A stretch of 23,378 nt of DNA from Gammaproteobacteria bacterium UBA2168 (GTDB lineage Bacteria > Pseudomonadota > Gammaproteobacteria > Pseudomonadales > Azotimanducaceae): NCBI GenBank assembly GCA_002327525.1, contig DCWG01000161.1, positions 1-23,378 on the forward strand, written 5' to 3'. How positions within the stretch are numbered: the stretch's first letter is position 1; the number at the start of each line of letters is the position of its first letter. Below, piece after piece: positions 15,432 to 22,510 of the stretch. The position numbers and the translations under genes were made by a program. Below the pieces are notes generated by a model that worked only from the letters and a program-made list of their open reading frames with translations, searched no databases and was not told the DNA's origin.

Positions 15432-17504
15432 TTGAACAAGACAATTCAGGCTTTCGACAAATCCGCCATCCACAGCGGCAACCACGCATTCAGTTTCGAT
15501 CACGAGCACATCGCGGCCGAGACCGAGACTGTGCTCCAGCGTATGACCCTGGAGCAGAAGATCAACGAGATCCGCGGCCGCCAGGCACAGCCCGTCGAAG
15601 GCCTCTACTACGCAGGCGGTGACGACGACCTGGGGTTAGAACCGTGGAAAATGGTCGATGGTCCGCGTGGTGCGCGCACCGGGACCGCCACGGCGTTTCC
15701 CGTGGCCATTGCCAGGGCCGCCACTTTCGACGTCGATCTGGAGCGCCGGGTGGGACTCGCCATCGGCACGGAGGTGGCCGCCAAGGGTGGCAACGTCGTG
15801 CTGGCCCCTACCATCAACCTGCTGCGGCATCCGGGGTGGGGGCGTGCTCAGGAAACCTACTCCGAGGATCCACATCATACCGGCGCGATGGGATCCGCCT
15901 TCATCAGTGGCGTTCAAAACCGGGTACTGGCAAGCCCCAAACACTTCGCGCTGAACAACCTCGAGAACAGGCGTTTCGAAACCAGTGCCGATATCGACCA
16001 ACGCACCCTGCACGAGGTGTATCTGCCACACTTCAAACGCTGTGTGGTGGAAGCGCGCGCCGCCTCCATCATGACCGCCTACAATCGGGTCAACGGGACC
16101 TACTGCTCAGAGCACGACGAACTGCTACACGACATTCTACGAGAAACGTGGGGATTTCGCGGCTTCGTCGAGTCCGACTGGTTTCTTGGCACGCGCTCCA
16201 CCGCACAGGCTCTGACCGCGGGTCTCGACATCGAAATGCCGGTCGCCTACCGTTACTCAGACCAGAACATCGCGGCCGCGCTCGAGGCAGGCGAACTGAG
16301 CGAGGAGACGATCACGGAAAGGGCGTACAGCTCGATCTACCAGAAACTCGCCTGGCAACTGCGCGAGGACAGCGTTGCGGGCATCCCCCGCCCCACGCCT
16401 GCTGTCGTGGAGTGCAACGCACACGTCGCGCTCGCCCGCGAGGCCGCGGAGAAGTCAATCGTGTTGCTGGAAAACCGCGACGATACCCTGCCTCTGCGAC
16501 GCACCGGAATGCAGATCGCCGTCACCGGCAAGCTAGCCGACACCATCAACCTCGGCGACCGCGGCAGCAGCATGGTGACTCCGACAGAAACAGTGACCGC
16601 ATGGCAGGGTATCCGGCTGGCCGCGGGAGGTGCGAATGTCACGCTGCTGGACGAGGGCGTCGAAGCGCAGAATTATGCGGATTACGACGTCGTGTTGATC
16701 GTCGCCGGCCTCACTTACCGGGAAGAAGGTGAATTCATTCCTACCGCGCAACAAGATGCGGAACGTGGTGAACTCGCCCGCGGGGGCGACCGGGAAGATC
16801 TCCGCCTGCCCCGTGATCAGGCCGAGTTCATCCGCCAGGTAGCCGCCGATGCGCGTAAAACCGTGGTCGTACTGCAGGGCGGATCCGCGATCGTGGTGGA
16901 CGAGTGGATCGATGACGTGGACGCGCTGCTCATGAGCTGGTATCCCGGGCAACAAGGCGGTCACGCTCTAGCGGCAATCCTGTTTGGTGATACCTGCCCC
17001 TCGGGACGATTGCCGGTCTCCATACCCAAACACATGGATCACCTACCACCATGGGACGTGCAAGCACTCAATATCCGCCACGACCTGCTGCACGGTTACC
17101 GCTGGCTCACGCACCACGGACACACGCCCGCGTACGCGTTCGGTCACGGCCTGAGCTACACCTGCTTTGAGCTGTCCGGCCTGGAGGTCGAGCGCACTTC
17201 CGAGAGCATTCTGTGCCGCCTGAACGTACAAAACACCGGTTCACGCACAGGAGCGACGGTGGTCCAGCTATACGTCTCCTGCCCCGACTCCCGCGTGTTC
17301 CGCCCGCCGTTGGAGTTGAAAGGATTCGCACGCGTCGACCTCGAAGCCGAGGTGAGCGCGACGGTTGTGTTCGAACTCAGTGAGGAGGATCTCTCATACT
17401 TCGACGCCAGTGTTTCCGACTGGGTACTGGAAGCCTGTACCTATCGGTTCCAGGCAGGCGACAATTCTGCCAGCCTGCCGCTCCGAGCAGAATGGCAGCC
17501 CTGA
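15432..17504 (+). CDS. Glycoside hydrolase family 3 (beta-glucosidase/beta-xylosidase type)
   Basis: The product is 690 aa with the classic GH3 order: an N-terminal TIM barrel, an alpha/beta sandwich domain (about residues 325-555), and a C-terminal fibronectin-III-like domain (about 600-690, with LNVQNTGSRTGATVVQLY). The nucleophile Asp is at about residue 249 in GFVESDW, and the KHFALNN substrate-binding motif precedes it. It hydrolyses beta-linked glycosides; the exact sugar is not readable. No signal peptide is visible, so action on imported oligosaccharides is likely. The start is a TTG at 15432; the next in-frame ATG at about 15543 would cut into conserved sequence (VLQRMTLEQKI). An upstream extension to 15102 would overlap mobA. 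Confidence 0.9.
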   Translation: MNKTIQAFDKSAIHSGNHAFSFDHEHIAAETETVLQRMTLEQKINEIRGRQAQPVEGLYYAGGDDDLGLEPWKMVDGPRGARTGTATAFPVAIARAATFDVDLERRVGLAIGTEVAAKGGNVVLAPTINLLRHPGWGRAQETYSEDPHHTGAMGSAFISGVQNRVLASPKHFALNNLENRRFETSADIDQRTLHEVYLPHFKRCVVEARAASIMTAYNRVNGTYCSEHDELLHDILRETWGFRGFVESDWFLGTRSTAQALTAGLDIEMPVAYRYSDQNIAAALEAGELSEETITERAYSSIYQKLAWQLREDSVAGIPRPTPAVVECNAHVALAREAAEKSIVLLENRDDTLPLRRTGMQIAVTGKLADTINLGDRGSSMVTPTETVTAWQGIRLAAGGANVTLLDEGVEAQNYADYDVVLIVAGLTYREEGEFIPTAQQDAERGELARGGDREDLRLPRDQAEFIRQVAADARKTVVVLQGGSAIVVDEWIDDVDALLMSWYPGQQGGHALAAILFGDTCPSGRLPVSIPKHMDHLPPWDVQALNIRHDLLHGYRWLTHHGHTPAYAFGHGLSYTCFELSGLEVERTSESILCRLNVQNTGSRTGATVVQLYVSCPDSRVFRPPLELKGFARVDLEAEVSATVVFELSEEDLSYFDASVSDWVLEACTYRFQAGDNSASLPLRAEWQP

Positions 17505-17562
17505 ACGCAATGGTCACAACTGGTAACATCACCACCCAACAGACACCGGGCTTCCGCCGAGT

Positions 17563-18402
17563 ATGAGCAACTTACAACTAACTATGCTTATCGGGGCGCT
17601 TATCTGCATCCCTGCGCACGCACATGAACTCGAGCGCATGACAGATGGTAAACCCAACCTGAACGGCGTGTGGCAGGTTATGAATTCGGCCAACTACGAC
17701 TTGCTGGCGCATGCGTCCAGTTCGGCGCTCGCCACCATGCCCGGACCCTACGGAACAGTACCGGCGGCGGAAGTGCTAGCGCTCGGCGCCGTGGGCGCGG
17801 TGCCCGGTGGGGCGAGTGTGGTGGACGGCAACGAGATTCCGTACCAGCCGGGAGCACGTGACCGACAGCAGGAAAACAAGGCTAATTGGCTGCAACGAGA
17901 TCCGGAGATCAAGTGTTACCTTCCCGGCGTTCCACGCGCCACTTACCTGCCGCATCCTTTCCAGATTTTCCACAGTGACAACTCACTGTTCTTTGCCTAC
18001 GCCTTCGCGGGAGCCACGCGCAACATCTACCTCGAGGATCCCGGTGAAGCGCCAGCGGACTCCTGGATGGGCCAATCGTACGGATGGTGGGAAGACGATA
18101 CGCTGGTCGTCGAGGTCACCTCGCAGAACGACCGTACCTGGTTCGATCGCAGCGGCAACTACCATAGCGATGCACTGAAGGTAACGGAGCGCTACACGCC
18201 GAAGGGACCCAACGTTCTGCTCTACGAAGCGACTATCGAAGACGCCAGCGTCTATACACGTCCCTGGACCATCCGTATGCCGTTGTATCGTCGGGTGGGT
18301 GCAGACGCCGAGTTGTATCAATTCAAGTGCATGGAGTTCGTGGAAGAGTTGATGTACGGGCACCTGCGCAAGGAGCCACTACGGGAATTCGAGGACGACT
18401 GA
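17563..18402 (+). CDS. Secreted protein of unknown function, paralogue of the next gene (A copy)
   Basis: The product is 279 aa with a signal peptide (MLIGALICIPAHA, cleavage probably near residue 20). It should be periplasmic, or a lipid anchor is possible but not evident. I do not recognise a named function. The mature start has DGKPNLNGVWQV, close to the PDLEGVW motif of the next protein. The middle and C-terminal parts share WMGQSYGWWEDDTLVVE, a VTERYT segment, LLYEATIEDASVYTRPW and a final Phe-Lys-Cys-Met-Glu segment with the neighbour. The pattern suggests a beta-rich periplasmic domain duplicated in the cluster. Only a weak ribosome binding site is seen before ATG 17563. It starts 58 bases after the GH3 stop and is followed after about 50 bases by its paralogue. 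Confidence 0.75.
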   Translation: MSNLQLTMLIGALICIPAHAHELERMTDGKPNLNGVWQVMNSANYDLLAHASSSALATMPGPYGTVPAAEVLALGAVGAVPGGASVVDGNEIPYQPGARDRQQENKANWLQRDPEIKCYLPGVPRATYLPHPFQIFHSDNSLFFAYAFAGATRNIYLEDPGEAPADSWMGQSYGWWEDDTLVVEVTSQNDRTWFDRSGNYHSDALKVTERYTPKGPNVLLYEATIEDASVYTRPWTIRMPLYRRVGADAELYQFKCMEFVEELMYGHLRKEPLREFEDD

Positions 18403-18452
18403 GCGCGCGGGATGAATCTCATTCAACACATTCAACGCAGGGGAGTGGAACA

Positions 18453-19454
18453 ATGCAACGAGCCCTGATCACGACGCTGCTACTGAGCAGCGCGGCCGTT
18501 TCGCTGGCTGCCCAATGGAGCGTGCCGCACAATTCATTCGGCCAGCCCGATCTCGAGGGCGTGTGGACAAATGCCACCGTCACCACACTGGAACGCCCTT
18601 CACAGTTCGAGACCCTGATCCTCGACGCCGACACGGCGCGCACCTGGGAGAACCAGACCAATGGCCTGTTCGAGAGCATCGACGATGTCCCGGATGGGGA
18701 ACTGAAGGCGGGCGACAACGTCGGCGGGTACAACTCCTTCTGGATGGACCCCGGCACGCAACTCATGCGTGTTGACGGTGAATACCGCAGCTCTCTGCTG
18801 GTCGAGCCACAAGACGGCAAGCTGCCCATGCGCGTCGGCGCACGCGCCAAGCTGTTCGCCTTTCTCGCTCGCGTGAATGGTGCCTTCGACGGCCCCGAAC
18901 AGCGTCCCCTGGGAGAGCGTTGCATCGTCGGTTTCGGTTCGACCGGCGGCCCGCCGATGCTACCCGTGCTGTACAACAATCACTACCAATTCGTTCAGGC
19001 GCCAGGACATATATTGATCCTGGTGGAGATGAACCATGATGCACGCGTCATACGCCTGGACGCAGAACACCTGCCTGCCGACGTACGGCCCTGGATGGGT
19101 GACTCTATCGGATACTGGGACGGCGATACGCTGGTCGTTGAAACCAGCAACTTTCATCCGGGCCAGAGCTTTCGCGCCGCCATCAAACACCAGTTCTTCG
19201 TTACACCCGAGGTGATGGTGACCGAACGCTTCACAAGGATCGCCGAGGATGCCTTGCTCTACCAGTTCGAGGTGGACGATCCCGGCGCGTACACTCAAAC
19301 CTGGCGTGGAGAGATGACTCTGCGCGCGGCTGAGGGTCCGATCTTTGAGTACGCCTGCCACGAAGGCAACTACGCCATGCCCGGAATCCTAGCCGGTGCA
19401 CGCCGCGACGAGGCCATCGCGGCGGGAGAAGTGCCGACCGCCGGAGGCGGATAG
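18453..19454 (+). CDS. Secreted protein of unknown function, paralogue of the previous gene (B copy)
   Basis: The product is 333 aa with a clear signal peptide (MQRALITTLLLSSAAVSLAA), so periplasmic. The function is not known to me. It shares with the preceding protein the N-terminal PDLEGVW and the block PWMGDSIGYWDGDTLVVETS. Both also have VMVTERFT, ALLYQFEVDDPGAYTQTW and a C-terminal segment with an acidic residue beside a Cys (FEYACHEGNYAM). The B copy carries an extra middle section (residues about 60-150) ending in GERCIVGFGSTGGPPML. ATG 18453 has a strong ribosome binding site (AGGGGAG). An earlier frame start at 18327 lies inside the previous gene and would hide the signal peptide. 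The conserved Cys-His pair (ACHEG) could bind a metal or cofactor; it is not a CxxCH haem motif. Confidence 0.8.
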   Translation: MQRALITTLLLSSAAVSLAAQWSVPHNSFGQPDLEGVWTNATVTTLERPSQFETLILDADTARTWENQTNGLFESIDDVPDGELKAGDNVGGYNSFWMDPGTQLMRVDGEYRSSLLVEPQDGKLPMRVGARAKLFAFLARVNGAFDGPEQRPLGERCIVGFGSTGGPPMLPVLYNNHYQFVQAPGHILILVEMNHDARVIRLDAEHLPADVRPWMGDSIGYWDGDTLVVETSNFHPGQSFRAAIKHQFFVTPEVMVTERFTRIAEDALLYQFEVDDPGAYTQTWRGEMTLRAAEGPIFEYACHEGNYAMPGILAGARRDEAIAAGEVPTAGGG

Positions 19455-19500
19455 AGGCCATTTCCTGACACACAGACACATGCAGTTGGAGAAGATCATC

Positions 19501-19959
19501 ATGCGTAAGCTGAAACGGACACCTAAACCTATCGCCATTCTCGCCGGTGGTGTGGCAGCGCTCCTGTTAATGCCGGTAGCCCAGGCACACCATGCCTTCA
19601 CAGCCGAATTCGACGCCGAATCCCCGGTACTGCTTACCGGGAAAGTGACTCGAGTGGAATGGGTGAACCCTCACGCCTGGGTACACCTCGCCGTCCAGAA
19701 CGAAGACCACTCCACCACGGACTGGATGGTCGAAGGCGGTACGCCCAACACCCTGTTTCGTACCGGGATCACGAAGAAGTCGCTCGCCGCCGGCACGGAA
19801 ATCGTCGTGCGCGGGTACCAGAGCAAGGATCACGCCTGCGAGCCCGCGTGTAAGGCGAACGGACGCGATGTAACTTTTCCGGACGGCAGCAAGCTGTTCA
19901 TGGGCTCTTCCGGCACCGGGGCGCCGGAAGATGGCGCCGATCCAAGCACACACCGTTGA
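19501..19959 (+). CDS. Secreted DUF6152-like protein
   Basis: The product is 152 aa with a signal peptide ending VAQA, followed by mature HHAFTAEFD. The His-His-Ala-Phe start, then VLLTGKVTRVEWVNPHAWVHLAV, is the pattern of DUF6152 proteins, small periplasmic beta-barrel-like domains of unknown role. Two Cys in HACEPACKANGRD and the N-terminal His pair could bind metal, which is inference. ATG 19501 is chosen because GGAG lies nine bases upstream and the signal peptide follows; ATG 19480 would precede the ribosome binding site. It lies 46 bases after the B-copy secreted protein and 48 bases before the first membrane protein, so it is probably part of one operon. Confidence 0.8.
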   Translation: MRKLKRTPKPIAILAGGVAALLLMPVAQAHHAFTAEFDAESPVLLTGKVTRVEWVNPHAWVHLAVQNEDHSTTDWMVEGGTPNTLFRTGITKKSLAAGTEIVVRGYQSKDHACEPACKANGRDVTFPDGSKLFMGSSGTGAPEDGADPSTHR

Positions 19960-19994
19960 TCCACGAAACCGACGATGACCAAACGGCATTGAAC

Positions 19995-20000
19995 GGGAGG
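19995..20000 (+). promoter_or_regulatory. Ribosome binding site that decides a TTG start
   Basis: GGGAGG lies seven bases before a TTG at 20008. The nearby ATG at 20015 is out of frame with the membrane protein, so the TTG is the start best supported. Confidence 0.7.
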
Positions 20001-20007
20001 CAACGGT

Positions 20008-20601
20008 TTGCTCAATGAATGGTTGCTGACTCTGGCACGATGGCTGGACGGCTTCTCGTGGAGCACCGAGCTGCACGAGTCGCTATACATGTACGCATGG
20101 ATCGAATCCACCCATGTGCTGACCCTGATGCTGTTTCTCGGCATGCTGTTCATCATCGACCTTCGCATGCTCGGCGTCACCTTTACCAGCGTACCCGCTA
20201 CCACCATCGCCGAACGCCTCGACAGGCCCATGATGATCGGCTTCGTTGTCATGGTGATTACCGGATTCATCCTCTATTTCGCGATTCCGGTACGCTCGAC
20301 CCAGAGCATCTGGTTTCGCATCAAGGTCTTTCTGCTGATTGCCGCCGGTATCAACGCATTGCTGTTTCGAAACAAAATGAGAAACCCCACCGGGAGCTGG
20401 GACCTCGACCCCAAACCGCCCAAACACATCAGGACCGGAGCAGCGTTATCGCTGACTCTCTGGGCGGCCGTCGTCATCACTGGCCGCACCATCGCCTACG
20501 ACTGGTACGACTGCAACAAAGAACTGCCGTATTTCATGTATTGGGCAGCCGGTTGCGTAGATGAAATGGCCGCACTCGACCTGCAAGCATCCCTGCAGTA
20601 G
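20008..20601 (+). CDS. Four-helix membrane protein, DUF6644-like (first of a tandem pair)
   Basis: The product is 197 aa, an inner-membrane protein with four predicted helices (about residues 33-52, 70-92, 101-118 and 143-163). A conserved pattern ESTHVLTLMLFLGMLFIIDLRMLGV is shared with the next gene (VVQMFHLLSLALLGGAVLVGDLRLLGV), as is a late SLxLW...GR motif. It resembles DUF6644 proteins; their function is not established. His36 is conserved in both copies inside the first helix, and could be a haem or metal ligand. The start is TTG 20008 with a strong GGGAGG. Its stop lies 10 bases before the next start. The C-terminal tail has a Cys pair (YDCNKELPYFMYWAAGC) absent from the second copy. 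Confidence 0.8.
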   Translation: MLNEWLLTLARWLDGFSWSTELHESLYMYAWIESTHVLTLMLFLGMLFIIDLRMLGVTFTSVPATTIAERLDRPMMIGFVVMVITGFILYFAIPVRSTQSIWFRIKVFLLIAAGINALLFRNKMRNPTGSWDLDPKPPKHIRTGAALSLTLWAAVVITGRTIAYDWYDCNKELPYFMYWAAGCVDEMAALDLQASLQ

Positions 20602-20611
20602 GAAGACGTTC

Positions 20612-21091
20612 ATGGATTTGTTACCGCTATTTGAATGGATCGACACATCCATGCTCGCCGACATCTCGAAAGCTTATGGCGGTGTGTTTGCAGTCGTGCA
20701 GATGTTCCACCTTCTCTCACTCGCGTTGCTCGGCGGCGCGGTGCTGGTGGGTGATTTGCGCCTGCTCGGCGTAATGATGCGCGACATCCCGTCCGAGATC
20801 GTCGTCAGGAACACTTTGAAGCTGTTCAACGTAGCATTAATCGTGGTGCTCGCGAGCGGTATTTTCATGATGAGTGCCGTGGCCATCAAGCTGTACTACA
20901 ACGAGATGTTCTGGGTCAAGATGACGAGCCTCGGACTCGGAATACTGTTTGTGTACGCTGTGCGCCGCCCGCTGCTTCTCAGCTATGACCACAACACCAT
21001 CTCTGCCCTGGTACTCAAGTCCATGGCGGTGACATCCATGGTGTTGTGGTTCACCGTTGCGGCCTCGGGTCGCTGGATCGGTTTTTCCTGA
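20612..21091 (+). CDS. Four-helix membrane protein, DUF6644-like (second of a tandem pair)
   Basis: The product is 159 aa, inner membrane, with four predicted helices (about 24-47, 68-90, 98-115 and 135-155). It is a diverged paralogue of the preceding protein. Shared features are the intramembrane His in VVQMFHLLSL, DLRLLGV, a middle VVLASGIFMM helix, and MVLWFTVAASGRWIGFS near the end. Its first acidic segment (FEWIDTSMLADISKAYG) differs. The ATG at 20612 is preceded by TAGGAAG. A longer frame from 20561 overlaps the previous gene without a ribosome binding site. Two such copies side by side suggest a heterodimeric membrane complex. Confidence 0.8.
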   Translation: MDLLPLFEWIDTSMLADISKAYGGVFAVVQMFHLLSLALLGGAVLVGDLRLLGVMMRDIPSEIVVRNTLKLFNVALIVVLASGIFMMSAVAIKLYYNEMFWVKMTSLGLGILFVYAVRRPLLLSYDHNTISALVLKSMAVTSMVLWFTVAASGRWIGFS

Positions 21092-21118
21092 TGGCCGTCG
21101 TTACACGGGGGTTTCAAA

Positions 21119-21244
21119 GTGAGTAAGAACCTACTCGAAAAAACCACGCTGGTGTTTGCGGCTGTCGTCGTACTGTCCGCAACCTGGTTCTGGATCGCAC
21201 AGATCCAAGCGGCCAGAGAACTGCTGCGCATGGCTTATGGTTGA
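21119..21244 (+). CDS. 41-aa single-helix membrane protein
   Basis: A GTG at 21119 opens a 41-residue frame ending TGA at 21242-21244. It encodes a short basic start (SKNLLEKT), one hydrophobic helix (LVFAAVVVLSATWFWIA) and a tail QIQAARELLRMAYG. GGGGG lies about seven bases upstream of the GTG. It follows the second membrane protein by 27 bases on the same strand, with compatible composition. Size and topology resemble accessory subunits of small membrane redox or transport complexes, but I do not recognise a family. Confidence 0.6.
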   Translation: MSKNLLEKTTLVFAAVVVLSATWFWIAQIQAARELLRMAYG

Positions 21245-21341
21245 AACGCAGCGTGCAGAATGCTTCGTACTGCACAAGCGCGCCTGAAGGGCTTCCCTGG
21301 ACACCGTCGGCCACACGGGGTTCGTCGCCACAAGCCAAAGC

Positions 21342-21902
21342 TCAGGGTTCGGGGAAGTCGCCGTACTCTAACTTGTCCCCATCCCGGAACTCGAAAGCGC
21401 GCTGGTAGAATCCAGCAGTGGTCAGGCGCACCTCGACGGTTTCCTGGCCGCGGTTCTCCCAGAACCATCCGTGTATACCGTTGAAGGTTGCCGTGTAGCT
21501 ACCCGCCACGTTCTCATCCCGCCGCAGATCGAAAGTCTCTGCGTAGCCCGGCGGTCCGATGGCGGGCTCTGCATGTAGATCCGACACGACCTCTCCATCC
21601 GCGTGCCACTCGAAGACGAGCGTCGCGTCGCGCGCGAGTTGGTATTTGTATTCCACTGACTGGAAGGGTTCCAGCACGAACGCGACCGCGTCGACACGAT
21701 AGCCTGGAGGCTGGTCGATAAGCGGCGAGGTTGTGTCCTCGCCCATGTACACGAGTCCAAACAGTTCTCCCGTACCGAGCGGATCCAATCCGTACTCGGC
21801 GGGCCATACCACCGCAACCACGATCAGCATTCCCGCACCAAGAGCCGAAACAACGGTGAGCCATGGGCGTTTCAGCCTGAGTGGGTCTTCCTTCGCCACC
21901 AT
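21342..21902 (-). CDS. Single-helix membrane-anchored periplasmic protein ('transmembrane anchor protein' family)
   Basis: The product is 186 aa with one N-terminal helix (LTVVSALGAGMLIVVAVVWPAEYGLDPLGTG) and a periplasmic beta domain. The AEYGLDPLGTGELFGL signature, the YQLARDATLVFEWHADGEV segment and GIHGWFWENRGQETVEVRL match proteins I know as transmembrane anchor proteins, often beside efflux or HupE-type genes; their role is not established. The domain resembles a cupredoxin-like sandwich, but I cannot see a full copper site. ATG 21902 has AGG about eight bases upstream. It lies 12 bases after the cytochrome gene and is surely cotranscribed with it. Confidence 0.75.
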   Translation of the reverse strand: MVAKEDPLRLKRPWLTVVSALGAGMLIVVAVVWPAEYGLDPLGTGELFGLVYMGEDTTSPLIDQPPGYRVDAVAFVLEPFQSVEYKYQLARDATLVFEWHADGEVVSDLHAEPAIGPPGYAETFDLRRDENVAGSYTATFNGIHGWFWENRGQETVEVRLTTAGFYQRAFEFRDGDKLEYGDFPEP

Positions 21903-21914
21903 AGTGCCTGCCGG

Positions 21915-22388
21915 TTATTCGGCCGCCTGCGGCGCGTTGGTCCAGTAGAGCTGGTGACACGCCACACACACGCTGTACAGACGCGCACCCGCCTGAAACA
22001 GCGCCTCTTCATCCTGATTGGCCGCGGCTTCCATGGCCACCTTGCCGGCTGCCACGAGCCCCTTCGAGAATTCCACCCAGTCGCCCTGATCCGGTGCATA
22101 AGTAGGCATCATCAACGTGTTGCCCGACTCGGCGACGACTGTCGCCTGTTGCTGCACGACGAGCCAGCCCTCGTCGGTCGTCGGCGCGAGGCGCTCCTCA
22201 CCGGCCTCCGTCATGATGGAACCGGCCGAATCCCACAGCACATCCGAGGCAGGTTCCAGTACCTGCCGCATCAGACCGGCGACGTCAGTGACCGACTGGT
22301 AGGGCTCCTCGGGTGGAGGCGGTTGCTCGCACCCTGCAAGCATTGCGGCGATGACGACGAACATGATCCCATTGAAATGAATGTCCAC
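21915..22388 (-). CDS. Lipoprotein c-type cytochrome, cytochrome c'/c556-like
   Basis: The product is 157 aa. The start has a lipoprotein signal with lipobox LAGC and Cys20, so the mature protein should be anchored in a membrane facing the periplasm. A single CVACH haem motif lies at residues 141-145, close to the C-terminus, as in four-helix-bundle cytochromes c' and c556; the rest is helical. Met40 on the first predicted helix is a candidate sixth ligand as in c556. It would carry electrons in the periplasm. The start is GTG 22388, preceded by GGAAAG; ATG 22364 would also leave a signal. It is transcribed away from the PQQ dehydrogenase across about 120 bases, and may accept its electrons. 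Confidence 0.82.
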   Translation of the reverse strand: MDIHFNGIMFVVIAAMLAGCEQPPPPEEPYQSVTDVAGLMRQVLEPASDVLWDSAGSIMTEAGEERLAPTTDEGWLVVQQQATVVAESGNTLMMPTYAPDQGDWVEFSKGLVAAGKVAMEAAANQDEEALFQAGARLYSVCVACHQLYWTNAPQAAE

Positions 22389-22499
22389 ACACTTTCCATG
22401 GATTGGGGCGCAGCAAGACTAAACCAAGCCACGGGCAAACGCACCCGGCCGGAGTATCCGTCAGCAATCCCTGTTAGCATCGGCGCTCGTTTTTTGTGC

Positions 22500-22503
22500 G
22501 GAG
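22500..22503 (+). promoter_or_regulatory. Ribosome binding site that decides the PQQ dehydrogenase TTG start
   Basis: GGAG lies seven bases upstream of TTG 22511, directly before a basic, then hydrophobic signal sequence (RRTLIAPILHALIASFVL). Confidence 0.65.
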
Positions 22504-22510
22504 TCAGACC

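Noticed and set aside
15644..16732. A 362-aa alternative-frame protein inside the GH3 gene
   Set aside because: Composition is Arg-rich and repetitive, as expected from frame-shifted GC-rich coding sequence; no motif.
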